Shown here piece after piece: positions 13,080-23,250 of a stretch of 64,000 nt of DNA. The notes beneath the pieces were generated by a model. That model did not search any database, was not told the origin of the DNA, and saw only the letters and a program-made list of their open reading frames with translations. The first letter of the stretch is position 1. Every line of letters starts with the position of its first letter. The position numbers were made by a program, and so were the translations under genes. The stretch spans positions 19,750,525-19,814,524 of the forward strand of contig NC_092330.1 of NCBI RefSeq assembly GCF_036785885.1, written 5' to 3'. The DNA comes from Coffea arabica (lineage: Eukaryota; Streptophyta; Magnoliopsida; Gentianales; Rubiaceae).

Positions 13080-13700
13080 CTTACCGTGCTCCTGCATGAA
13101 AATTGGTCGGTGATGATGGTGGAGCTTGAGGTGGAGGTGGCCCAGGCCTAGGTGGAGCAGTAGGAGCTGCTGTCCCATTGGCTGCAGAAGCAAATGGAGG
13201 TTTATTTGCTTCAAGTGGCTTTGACTTGAAGTATAGCTGGAGCGTAAACATTTTAGAGTCTTGATCTCAGTGTGAGAAGAACTTGGGAGTTGATTTATCA
13301 ATCGCCGTGCTAGGAACCTTTGTTTTGTCTCTGGATCAATTTGCTTTGTCACTCGATATCCAGACCTGCCAATTTTAACGGATTTTTAAGTGCAATTTCA
13401 CGCTTGTGAGGCTGGGGGTTGAGCAGGAGCCTCCTTGGCTTCGCGAGCGGCTCTTTTAGCCAAATTAGTCTGGTGGCGTTTCCCTTGCGTGTGAGCCAAA
13501 TAGTTCCCCTCGTCGTTGTGTAGCATCAAACACAGCTTGCACTCGTAGTTGCCCAGATGATTGCGCATAAAATAGGGATCCTTTGCAAGGTCGATAGTCT
13601 CGAGGGCAAGTCGTCGCAACCGTTCTCGCCGATCAATGGCCTCATTCTGGGCAGAGGCAGCACTTCCGCTGCCTGGCTTCGAATCCTGTTCTCTATCCAT
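13080..13700 (-). pseudogene. SF3A2: Partial retrocopy of splicing factor 3A subunit 2 (SF3A2/SF3a66) inside the giant LTR
   Basis: Read on the minus strand from an ATG at 13700, the start (MDREQDSKPGSGSAASAQ), the RRERLRRLALETIDLAKDPY block and the matrin-type C2H2 finger (ECKLCLMLHNDEGNYLAHTQ, then GKRHQTNLAKR) match SF3A2, the U2 snRNP SF3a subunit. A frameshift near 13410-13420 leads to an early stop. Beyond it other frames resume SF3A2 sequence (GYRVTKQIDPETKQR near 13320-13360). An internal part is missing, then 'FTLQLYFK' and the proline-rich tail (PPRPGPPPPQAPP) follow to about 13085. No intron interrupts it, which suggests capture through RNA. The sequence stops inside the proline-rich region at a donor-like 'cacg/gtaagc'. 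It is a broken, truncated copy; the parental gene is elsewhere. Confidence 0.85.
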
Positions 13701-14269
13701 CGCCCCTTTGCACTGCCGGAGCGACCCTGTTTCTTTTGCTTTGTTTTCTTTGCTCTGTTTTCCTTGCCAAAGCTCCCCCCTTCCTTCCTTCCCCTGTTTT
13801 TCTTTTCCTTTGTTTTTCAGACCAAGTTCTCTCGATCTTTTCTTTTTTTCCGTCCGCTGCCTGTTTCTTTGTTTTCTTCTCCTTGGCCTCAGACGACGCC
13901 CCCTCTGTTTTTTCATTTTTCTCTGCCATCAGCCTCCCCTGTTTTTTCCATCCGCCGCCTTCTTTTTTTTCTCTGTTTTTCCTCCCCTTTTTGCTCTCAG
14001 CCCAAGCCTTGTTTTTTTTTGGCCGACCTCCTCCTTTTCTGTTTTTTGGTTTTGCTTTCTCTTTTTTTTAGTTTTTAGCCCTCACAAAATTCTACTTTGA
14101 CCCCCAAAAATTCCTTAACTTCTCAAATGTCCCTAACACCTCACCCCTTAGGTGCTGAGTTGTCTAAAACATAGAAAAGACACTTGTCCAAGTGCATGCA
14201 GTCACACTTGTCATTTTCACTTTTTCTTTCTTTTTCCTTTTCTCTTTTTCTTTTGTTTTTCCTGGAAAT

Positions 14270-14405
14270 TAATGTGAAGCCAAAAATACACTAGAACAAA
14301 AATAAAATAAATAACAATAATAAAAATAAAAATAAAATAATAATAATAATAATAATAATAAAATAATAATAATAATAAGAAATGAAAAACCAAAAATTGA
14401 AACAA
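14270..14405. repeat. AT-rich trinucleotide microsatellite (AAT-type)
   Basis: Runs of 'aataataataat' and 'aaaataaaaat' at about 14300-14380 lie just inside the minus-strand start of the giant LTR. Confidence 0.8.
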
Positions 14406-14455
14406 ATAAAGCTAAGATGAAATTAATTTAAAAAATCAAAAATTTGGTGTCTACA

Positions 14456-15860
14456 GTACTTTTGAAATCGAGCGGGTACCGAGATCCCAAAACAAGCGCG
14501 CGGACGCCCTGTCGAAACTGGCGTCCTCCTCGTTTGCCCACCTGAACAACGAAGTCTTGGTAGAGGTAGTCAACCAAAAGAGCGTTGACCAGATCCAGGT
14601 CTTGGCTATAGACAGCTCGGCCACCTGAATGACTCCTCTCGTGAACTTCCTTAGCTCGGGTGTCCTTCCAGGGGACAAAACGGAAGCTCGCCGACTCCAA
14701 CTTCGAGTTGCTAAGTACGCCTACGCTAGGAGGGTCCTCTACAGGAGGTCGTACTTGTCACCCTGGCTAAAATGTGTGACTCCTGAGGAAGGTGACTATA
14801 TCCTCCGTGAAGTTCACGAAGGCTTATGTGCGGCACATGTTGGCTCCCGGGTTTTGGCCAAAAAGTGCCTTCTCCTGGGCTACTATTGGCCCTCAGTGTT
14901 CTAAGATGCCGCGACACTGGTTCAGAAATGCCGAGCTTGCCAGGTGCACGCCCCGGTGTGCCACCAGCCAGCTCGGGAAATGGTTTCCATCCATAACCCT
15001 TGGCCCTTTGCTCAGTGGGAAATGGATCTTCTGGGTTTTTTCCCTCGAGTCCCGGGGAGATACGAGCACCTCTTGGTGGCCATTGACTACTTCACAAAGT
15101 GGATGGAAGCGGAGCCCCTGGCTACCATCTCGGGAAAGGCAGTTCAGAGGTTCTTCTGAAAAAACATAGTCTGCCGCTTCGGGATTCCGTATGTCTTGAT
15201 ATCCGACAATGGTCGCCAGTTCGCCGAAAACTCCTTCAAAAGCTGGTGCGCCGAGCTCTGGATCAGCCAACACTTCACATCGGTCGGCCACCCCCAGGCC
15301 AACGGTCAGGTGGAAAACGCTAACCGAACCATTCTGCAAGGACTAAAAACTAGGTTAGAACTAGCCCAGTCTAACTGGCTAGAGGAACTCCCTAGTGTCC
15401 TCTGGACTTACCGCACTATGCCGAGGACGGCCACCCACGAGACTCCGTTCTCCCTGACTTACGGGGTAGAGGCGGTGGTGCCCGCAGAGATCGGTCTCCC
15501 CTCGCCTCGGACACAGAACTTCGTTGCATCAGCTAACAAAGAGGAGCTGAGGTGTAAGTTGGACATGCTGGAGGCCAAGCGTGAGGAAGCGGCGATACGG
15601 ATGGTTAAGTACAAAAGCCAGCTCGCCCGCTACCATAACGCCAAAGTGAGGAACATACAGTACCATCCGGGAGACCCCGTCTTAAAAAAGAACTCGATCA
15701 GCAGAGCTCATAGCTCCAACAAACTCGACCCGAATTGGGAGGGACCATACAAGGTCCTGGAAGCGAGCCGAGCTGGTTACTGCAAGCTCGCGAAGTTGGA
15801 TGGAGCAGAGGTCCCCCGCACTTGGCACTTCTCGAATCTCCGATTGTTTGTAGCGTAGAT
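14456..15860 (+). mobile_element. Tat element: integrase region (fossil)
   Basis: This resumes the Tat element immediately after the nested insertion. The H2C2 zinc-binding region lies at about 14810-14950 (HEGLCAAHVG, then a CRACQVHAPVCHQ-like patch). The DDE catalytic core follows at about 15010-15350 (AIDYFTKWMEAEPL; ISDNGRQFAENSF; GHPQANGQVENANR). A C-terminal integrase tail ends near 15858 (WEGPYKVLEASRAGYCKLAKL). Confidence 0.88.
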
Positions 15861-16570
15861 TAGGCCGGGATATCTTACTGTCTGTTCTTCGGAATCCACA
15901 TACAAGTTCATCATTAAATAGATGTTCGACTTTCAAATTTTAAATCCACCTCCTGTCAATGCCGTTTAAATTTTTAAGTTTAAATTCTGCACTAGCACAC
16001 TCAGACAATGCTAAGTGTCCTAGTGGGGGGGGGCTGGGGATAGATGGTAATGGATGGGGTGCCTTTAAAGTCTTGAAATTTGAGAGTGGATGCTCGTCCC
16101 AAGAGGTCGGCACGGCTTGAAACTTTTAGGTATGCTCGACCCAGGAGGTCGGCACGACGGGGAGCCGTTTAATGAAGTTTGTTGATACCTTAGCCTGATG
16201 GTCTTTGATAATTTAGTGGTTTGCTTACAAGTATAACAGATGCTTGGCCCGAGAGGCCGGCATGCTGCCTTGGTGGATTTATTTGGTGCTCGACTCGGGA
16301 GGTCGGCACAGGGCTTTGATGGCTAGAGTTTGGCGCAGGCCAGACTTGTCAGATAATTTTCTTCGAGTTTTATATATGCATTCAAATTCTATCTATTACA
16401 AATCCTATCTATTACAAAGCCTGCCGAGCTATAGAAGGAAGATGGAAAGGGTTTTTGGAGTGGTCGCTACCCTTAGGCGGACAAACATCTAGCAGATGAC
16501 TGCTGACATGAGGAAAACACGGCAACAGGTCTTACGCACTGGGGGAGCTAGTGATGCTAGATATCCGCGC
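15861..16570. other. Non-coding segment of the Tat element between integrase and antisense gene
   Basis: About 700 bp contain several copies of a short motif, 'gctcgRcYcRRgaggtcggca' (about 16091-16310), spaced unevenly. No conserved protein is seen. In this lineage such a spacer separates pol from the antisense gene. Confidence 0.55.
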
Positions 16571-16659
16571 CTTTCACACTGGGGAAAGATATGCTTTCTC
16601 TCTATCCCAGATATGAAAGTCTGGCTATGTACAGCTCATTTCCCTCGGCACCCCTAAGC

Positions 16660-18960
16660 CACCGGTTCCTTCCCGGAGCCCTGCCGGGAGCCTCGTCCTC
16701 CTACAAGGGAACCTCCGCCAGATTGGCTCCCACATCATCTCTGCCCACCAGGTCCTTCAGGGCATGCCCCTTGCAATACCCATCGAAAAGCCAGTCCAGC
16801 TTCTCCTCAGCGGCGGGGTTGTAGTTTTTAAAATCCGCCAAGTTGAAGCTAGACAAGTTGAGGCCCTTCACCTGGTCCAGGGCCCGCGTGAAGCCGACCT
16901 GGAGGATGGGCTGGTTGAGGAGGGCGACGTCCTCGGCAAACTGCTGGGAGGAAATGAACTCCCGAACAGCCTTCTTCCGTTCCCGGCTGACGGTGCCGGA
17001 GAGCTCGATGGCGTGGTCCTCCCTCAGCTTTGCCACGCCCGCCTTCTCCTGGTCGAGCTCCGACCTGGTGGAGGCAAGCTGGATCTGGGCTGTCTCCAGC
17101 TCCTTCTCAGCCTTGCCCAATTTGGCCTTGAGAGAGTCCGCCTCCTTAAGGGCCTGGGTAAGCCTCTGCTCCGTATCTCGGTTCTTCTTTTGCAATTTCT
17201 CCAAGTCGGGAGACAGATTGGAGAAGCGGGTTACCAGGGCAGCACCAGCGGCGTTGGCCTGAGGAAAAGGGAAAAGAGGTCAGCACACGGCGTGACTCAG
17301 CGAAAAAGCGGAGGCACAACTGGACCAAGGGGTAAGGAATTTACCTGAGCTTGGGCGGTGAAGTACATATCCTGGAGCTCGGAGGGACTGGCAAGTTCCA
17401 TCCACCTCCTGTCGCGTGGAAGGACCGAGCCCGTTACCAACTCTCGAGCCACCTCGGGGAACTGGACTCGGTCGTTGATGGACAGCCCTCAGGAGGGACA
17501 GAAGCGGCGGGGGTCGTGTATGGAAGGGGCCTGGCCCGGCTTCAAGGGGGCGATGTGGCGGAAGTGCCACAGGCTAGGGGGCGGCATCTCCCGCGCGTGC
17601 TTCTCCGATGAGCCGACCCCCAAATGGACCGAGCCCACATGAGGGGCTCCCCCCGACGTCAGCAGGGGAGGGGGCTGGGCTGAGGTGAGCGCAAGCCTCT
17701 TCTCGGGCTGGGAGGCTTCGTCCCCTCGGCCCCTCTTCTGCCCAGCCGCTTTCTTCTTACTGGCGGCCTGCTTGGAGGGGGAGGAGTGGGATGCTTCCTT
17801 CTGGGGGCTCGAGCTGCCCCCGGGATTCGGAACTGCCTCAGAGGCCTTCTTGGCGGCCTCCGGCTGTGGAGTCGGGGCAACCGGCTCGGAGGGCGCGCCT
17901 AGCAATTTTGAAAGCCTTCTCGCTGCAGCAAATACCGCCAGATCAGCTAAAACAGGTCAGTATGAAAAGATATAATACATATATGTAAATACAACGAGCT
18001 GCAGGGACAGAGTCGGCGTTACAGGTTTCGAGGTCGGCAGGGGAGGCCACCACCTCTCCAGGGGACCCGGACAACGTCCCCATCAGCCCGGCCGCAGAGA
18101 CCTGCTCGGTGGAGAACTTGGCGGCATAGAGCTTCACCTTGGAGCTCACCAGTTGGCCGAGGGTTTCGGGGTCCAGATCCTCCGGGTAAGGGTCGGAGTC
18201 GACCTCCCCGTCTTTCCACACGTTCGGGGGAAAGTTCGTGGATTTTACAAAGAAAAAGTCCCCCTTCCAGTTCTTTATGGAAGACGGGACCCCGAAGAGA
18301 AGATCCTGGGTGCCCTTCCCCCCGACCTTTGTTAGCGGTTCGGCGGGAGAAATAGTACCACCCAGGAAGGGAGAGTTTGAGGGTGTAAGAGGCTCGGAAG
18401 AGGGAGAGAGAATAGGGGATGGCGCAGATCTGACAATAGATCAGGAATCCAATAATAATTCTGATCGATTTGGGGTGGACCTGGGTGATCCGGAACCCCC
18501 AGTAGCTCAGGATCTCAACCAGGGCTGGAGGAATTGGGAGACGGAGCCCTGCGACCAGTTGCTCCTTATAGATGGCTACGAAGTCAGGGGGAGGTCGGCA
18601 AGCTCGGTCGTCGGGCCCGGCGGCCCTCGGCTCGAAGGCCGGAGGAATGGAATAAGATTCGGCCAGGTCGGCCAATGCTCCGGACGAGAGGGTGACCTCC
18701 TGCTGGTCGGAGTGATCGTAGGTGAATACAGGATCATCCCCCTGCTCAGAGGCAGGGGTCCCCTCGGAGGAATTCCTATCCTCGCCTGCCCCTCCCTAGA
18801 CTCCGCCAGGGGAGTCATGCGGGAAATTAGGGGAGGGTACGGATGTGGCCTGCCGCTCGATGAGGGTATCGATTTCGGCCACCTCCTCCAGCATTCGGGC
18901 AGAAGGAGAATGGGCAGATGGGGAACTCATAATATCAATGGGCTCGAGCAAGTCAGGAAT
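16660..18960 (-). mobile_element. Tat element: antisense extra gene (fossil, PF04195-like plus coiled coil)
   Basis: On the strand opposite to pol, near 18675-18470, is a segment with 'PPPDFVAIYKEQLVAGLRLP' and 'RIIIGFLIY'. This matches the N-terminal signature of the plant 'putative gypsy type transposon' family (Pfam PF04195). It is followed by a Pro/Ser/Lys-rich linker (about 17900-17490) and a coiled coil (about 17204-16950; KLQKKNRDTEQRLTQALKEA). An antisense accessory gene at this position is known in Tat-lineage elements; its role is unknown. Spaces with splice-like borders lie between the segments, and the coding is not continuous. Fossil. Confidence 0.75.
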
Positions 18961-19533
18961 GGGGAAGTGAGAATTGGAAGCAGAGGAAGAAGAAAGAGGG
19001 GGGAGAAGATGAAGATGAAGGTGATGATGAGGATGAAGACGAGGAGGAAATGAGGATCCTAAGGGTTCTACGAGATGTGGGGGAGGTCACGCCGGACTGA
19101 TCCGACATAAAAAGCAGAAGGAGGCAAGATAATGCGGAAGAAGAAGAAAAAGGACTTACTGATGACTGGAAAGATGGGAGAATCGCCGGAATCTGGGCAC
19201 TGGAAGCCGGAAGCCTTGTTACTGGGAATTGAAAACGCACGAAGGAAGGAGCAAATGGCAAATAGAGTCGGGTGAAATCTGATGACCCTTATTTATAGGG
19301 GGAGAAATGGGGGGAAAACGGTTGTTTGAAATTGAACCATCCCCATGTGAACGCATTTAAGAACGGTACGGAAACCGAAGGGACGCGACAACTAAAAGGA
19401 CAAGGGCGCTGCTTTTCAGTGACAGCACTGTGCCAGAGGTGACCCTGGCAGAGTGATGCGCGGTGCTGGTCTTCCACGTGGCAGAGGTGTAGATTAGGTC
19501 TGCCTGGAAGCTCAACCTAATCTAGGGGGCTAG

Positions 19534-20006
19534 TGCGGAGGCCCCGTCCTGGACCTAGACACGTGGCAGCCCGGAAAGGGAGAGCTGGGCCTGGACCCCA
19601 GGCCCCGGACAACCGTCCTGGGACACGCTGCCACTAGGGCTCCGGAAGGGTCCAGGGAACAATCCCGCTGAGGGCGGGGAGAATCCCCCTCAGCGCGGGA
19701 TTGAGGTCATACCGGGCAAATCCCGAAACGTGCGGAGGTCGGACTCTTGAGCAGGTATAAACGGTAACGCACACCAACTACACAAGGTACGTTCGCTATT
19801 CGCCAAGTACTCCAGACTGCTTTACTTCCCGTGAACTCCACTCACCGGAAAACTAATTTGACCGTCGGAGTGCTCTCGGGGACGACCTCGGGGCTCCCCT
19901 GTTAGATCACCCTCTTGTTTGTTTTGCAGGCTTGGGACACGCTCCTCTTATCAGCATCCCGAACTCATCAGGTCAGTTCGGTCAAGGGAAGCTCAGCGCT
20001 TCTTCA
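19534..20006 (+). repeat. 3' LTR of the Tat element
   Basis: 473 bp, same length as the 5' LTR, ending CTTCTTCA, then the target duplication GGCAC at 20007-20011. The purine-rich tract lies directly before it. Confidence 0.93.
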
Positions 20007-20011
20007 GGCAC

Positions 20012-20229
20012 CATTCACCAATTTGCGTTTTTGGCCACCGCTTACGTTCCATAGAATTCTCATAGAAGATATTGGACAAAGATCTGCTCTCATAGATGAA
20101 TAACATCAAGGTCAGTGCAAAGCTTTTGATAAACTATACGTCGTTATTTTAAATAACTTTTTACTTTGCATTACAAACACAAATTTTAATCACAATTTTA
20201 TCTCACATATATAACAGTTCAAAAAGTAT
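20012..20229. other. Short unassigned flank
   Basis: This is the old insertion-site sequence of the Tat element, moderately AT-rich. A 62-codon frame here runs out of the LTR and has no recognisable domain. Nothing else is seen. Confidence 0.5.
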
Positions 20230-20231
20230 TA

Positions 20232-20494
20232 CTCCCTCTATCTCATTGAAAGTGTTATACTTTCTATTTTAGAATGTCCGAAAACAATTATCATGTTAGA
20301 AAAGTCAAAGTATCTTTTAGACTCTCTTTCCAATATAACCCTTCTTTTTAATCATATGAATGTCACCATTCAAATTTAAAATTTGAATTTGTGGGGGTAA
20401 ATTGAAAAGAGACGCACAAATATCACAATCAAATCACTATTTTTAAAAAGTTAGATTCCTCAACTGTAACCAAATAAATGGGACGGAGTGAATG
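20232..20494. mobile_element. Stowaway-like (Tc1/mariner) MITE
   Basis: About 263 bp. The left end, CTCCCTCTATCTCATTGAAA, is the familiar Stowaway terminus. The right end (…aaatgggacggagtgaatg) is its diverged inverted complement. TA dinucleotides flank both ends (20230-20231, 20495-20496). There is no coding capacity. The inverted repeats are worn, so this is an old copy. Confidence 0.75.
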
Positions 20495-20496
20495 TA

Positions 20497-21623
20497 TAAT
20501 TATTTTAAATAATCTCCTATCCAAACTCACAAATCAATCTCGCAAAACTAAGATATGATGCCCACCAAAGCACAAATTCTTTAGAGTAGCAGGTGTGTGG
20601 GCTTGGAGGTTGAACATAGCCATGGCCTCATCCAGAAGAAACAGGTAACAATTGAGATCATTGGAGGAAAAATTACTTCTTTCAAAACGGTCGAAATTAC
20701 AAGACCAATCTCAATCAGACCAAATTGTCCGTCCAACATGTTGGCAGGATAAAATTCAGTATTGGATTTAATTTGTTTAATTCCATTTTGGAAATACCAG
20801 TAGTATTTTTTCCCAATTCATGTGACTTTATAAAATGCTTTAGTAAGAACTTTTTTTTTCTCTTATTTTAATGTAAAAGGTTAGTACATAAAGTAATACT
20901 AGTCAATTCACATAATCTATACAGAAAAAACATACATAAATTGCACATGAAAGTACTATTCTCTTCATTAGATTAATTTGATTGCTAGAAGAAAAATTTT
21001 CCATTCATTGGATGCGGTTCCAGGTAATTAATTATATACTTTATATATCAAAAATCTAAATGTGTTTATATATAGTATTCTTTTTTCTTTGCCACAAAGA
21101 TAATATTCTTATAACCTAATTTATCCTATTCTACAGGAAGGAGGAGTCTAAAGAGATTGTATGATGAGCTAGCAGGTATACAGATTCGATTAGACCAAAG
21201 GGGTGTTTTGACATTTCTTTTGAATTTTTTTCACTGCAGATAAAATTTGAATCCCCGATCTACAGTGAAAAGTCAAAAGAGAGAGTTAATTTCTTTTTAG
21301 TGGCCACAGAGCTAAAGCTGGGTGGTTGTTTATATATAGTATTCAGCTGGTTGATTTGCGCAACTCACATTATTATGTGTTCCTTGCATTCCATCATTTT
21401 TGTGCTCGTCCGCAAGTTGTGATCTGCTAACTAAGTTCTCTTTTTTGGTACATGGGATCCTTGGTGTCATTTTTCAGTGGCAATTCAGTATCACTTTTAT
21501 ATTTATGTCAAATATTTTGTTTATTTAAGTTATCACGTGCTCTTTAATAATTCAAATTAATTTATTTTAACTCAAGTTTTCTTTACTCTCACGTAATAAG
21601 TGGAATTGACACTAGTGTTGATA
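20497..21623. other. AT-rich intergenic DNA, no recognised gene
   Basis: No ORF above the noise, no RNA gene and no clear repeat structure was seen. Low-complexity AT tracts occur throughout. Confidence 0.55.
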
Positions 21624-21631
21624 CCGAGCAA

Positions 21632-22654
21632 CAATGTTTTAAAAATCGGACCGTTAATTGAACCGATAAAGTGAAAGGGTCGAGATTCAACCAGTCGGAC
21701 TGGTTTAACCTCGGTTCAAAAAATTTTTTAACAAATAATTTATATAAATATATATATGTGCACAAAATAAGATATGTAATGGACTAATTTAATACTTTAT
21801 ATGATGAAAAGTTTACTATTTTTTAATAACTTAGATTTTTAAAAATAATTTTTTTAAATTATAAGTTAAAACAAATAAATTTCATTTCAATTTCAATTAT
21901 ATCTAAATCCAACCCAAAAATATCACAATATTTTGAAATTATACAAAATTTACTTCTATGAGAATTTAGACATTGTGAACTTAAATTTTAATTTACGTTT
22001 TGGGATTTAGAGATTGCAATTTAAAAAAGGAAATTTTGAATTCGAAGGAAGTCAAGAGAATCGAAAATAGAAATGTAAACTTGATAAGAAACAAAAAATT
22101 AGATAAAAGTGAGTGGTTGTGGCATTAAATAATTTGGGTTAAAGAAAAATAATTCTTTTTTAACTTTTTTCAATTTAATGGACAAAAACAAAATTAAAAG
22201 ATGGAAGAAAACATCAATAAATTAAAAATAAAGAGGTTTGATTAAAAAGGGAGTGATAAAAGAAAAGAGAATAGAGAGAGAGAGAGAGTTGAAAATTAAA
22301 AAGAAAGAGCCATGAGAGAATGAGATTTTGTAAGAAAAATGAAAAAAATATGAATGTTTGTTTTATATAAATAAGTTATAAAAAAAAACTAATAAATGTG
22401 ATGGTGCAACGGTTAATACATTGGTTTTCTATTACAAAGGTCTTGAGTTCGAATCTTGATAGTTGCATTTTGCAAAACTAAAAAAAAAAAAAGGGAAAGT
22501 TGAAAACCGGAAAACCGCCGGTTCACTGTTTAACCGGGTTTTTGATCGGTTTTTTGCCAAAGTCAACAATGCCATAGAATCGGACCGGTGTCATGGTCGG
22601 TTCACGGTTCAACCGATCGAATCGGCTGGTCCGGTCCGATTTTCAAAACATTGC
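21632..22654 (+). mobile_element. Non-autonomous hAT-like element, 1,023 bp
   Basis: The termini are inverted repeats: left 'caatgttttaaaaatcggac', right (complement) 'caatgttttgaaaatcggac'. Near-identical 8-bp direct repeats flank them, ccgagcaa (21624-21631) and ccgggcaa (22655-22662). An 8-bp duplication points to the hAT superfamily. The ends are rich in 'ccggtt/aaccgg' subterminal motifs and the middle is AT-rich and non-coding. A tRNA-like segment sits about 180 bp from the right end. Confidence 0.75.
22400..22472 (+). other. tRNA-like (A box/B box) segment inside the hAT-like element
   Basis: 'tggtgcaacggttaa' resembles a Pol III A box. About 40 bp later, 'gagttcgaatctt' resembles a B box (consensus GGTTCGANNCC). 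It does not fold into a convincing full tRNA by eye. It may be a remnant of a SINE head or a fixed part of this element family, since a similar segment lies at 29891-29949 in the related copy. Confidence 0.45.
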
Positions 22655-23008
22655 CGGGCAATGACATTGAGAATCCCAATTGCTTTTTTGGTGTGCCATT
22701 TTAATCAATTGTTATGAACGTTTAAATGGTTGAGGTAATAGTAGTACGATTTTTCCAACTCAGATTCAAAACCAACTATAACGAAAACAATCCAAGTTTA
22801 TAGTTGAACTTTTGAAATTGTCGATGTTTAGAGAGAGTAGAAATAGCAAAAACTTGGGTAGACTTGATATTTGCTCCACTCGTAGAATGACTGACCCAGA
22901 ATTTTCATGTTATCTAGCTCAACTCAAGTATAATTCTCAAACTAAAACCAATACTTCTGGCTCTTTAGAAAAATGATATAACCTCCGAACGAGTTATTTG
23001 GATCCTTA

Positions 23009-23250
23009 CACATGATATATACACTCAAGTTGAGGATATATACTTAGTTTAAAAACTCTATTTCACACGTGCTACTTTTGTCTTGCAACTAAGGATGATA
23101 ATCATGTTAGTAATAGAATTAGTGACTATACTTTAGGTATTTTATATGATGAGAAATGGATTAATCCACTGTACTAAAATGCACTTGTTGTATAGAAATG
23201 AGGTGCCTTTGTGATCAATACAAGTTTCTTATTATTTCAACAAAAAAAAA
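23009..23250 (+). mobile_element. Poly(A)-tailed insertion with 17-bp target duplication (LINE-mobilised)
   Basis: A 242-bp block ends in about ten A residues and is flanked by 17-bp direct repeats beginning 'agttatt', at 22992-23008 and 23251-23267, with one mismatch. A poly(A) tail plus a long target duplication is the mark of target-primed reverse transcription. The body ends '...ttattatttcaac' plus poly(A) and has no coding region, so it is a SINE, a 5'-truncated LINE or a short processed transcript. Confidence 0.75.

Larger units (their letters stand above)
9217..14455 (-). mobile_element. Giant solo LTR (family X, copy 1), 5.24 kb, nested in the Tat element
   Basis: On the minus strand it begins TGTAGACACC at 14455 and ends GGGGCGCGACA at 9217. 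The 5-bp target duplication is GTACT (9212-9216 and 14456-14460). Neither terminus recurs inside, no reverse transcriptase or integrase is seen, and a related 5-bp-flanked copy with the same ends lies at 29980-43435. A solo LTR left by recombination between two long LTRs is therefore the simplest reading; a large non-autonomous derivative is the alternative. Blocks shared with the second copy include the 'ctagcgttggactag' motifs (10335-10470) and the blocks at about 9480-9800. Its purine-rich leader (13700-14250, minus strand) precedes the captured SF3A2 sequence. Confidence 0.8.
5191..20006 (+). mobile_element. Ty3/gypsy LTR retrotransposon, Tat lineage (fossil, with nested insertion)
   Basis: The element has two 473-bp LTRs with TG...CA ends (5191-5663 and 19534-20006), flanked by the 5-bp target duplication GGCAC (5186-5190 and 20007-20011). 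A tRNA primer site beginning TGGCGCC follows the 5' LTR at about 5665, and a purine-rich tract (ctagggggctag) precedes the 3' LTR. Domains are in gypsy order: gag, protease, reverse transcriptase, RNase H, a second RNase H, integrase. The second RNase H and the antisense gene downstream of integrase are hallmarks of the Tat lineage (Retand/Ogre relatives). By hand count about 27 of 473 LTR positions differ, nearly all transitions, as expected for methylated DNA. At a grass-type rate that suggests roughly two million years. The coding region is broken in several places and is split by the 5.24-kb insertion at 9217-14455. Confidence 0.93.

Noticed and set aside
13557-14100. Plus-strand Phe/Ser/Pro-rich ORFs opposite the SF3A2 copy
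   Set aside because: They are antisense to the purine-rich leader and the SF3A2 sequence; composition alone explains them.
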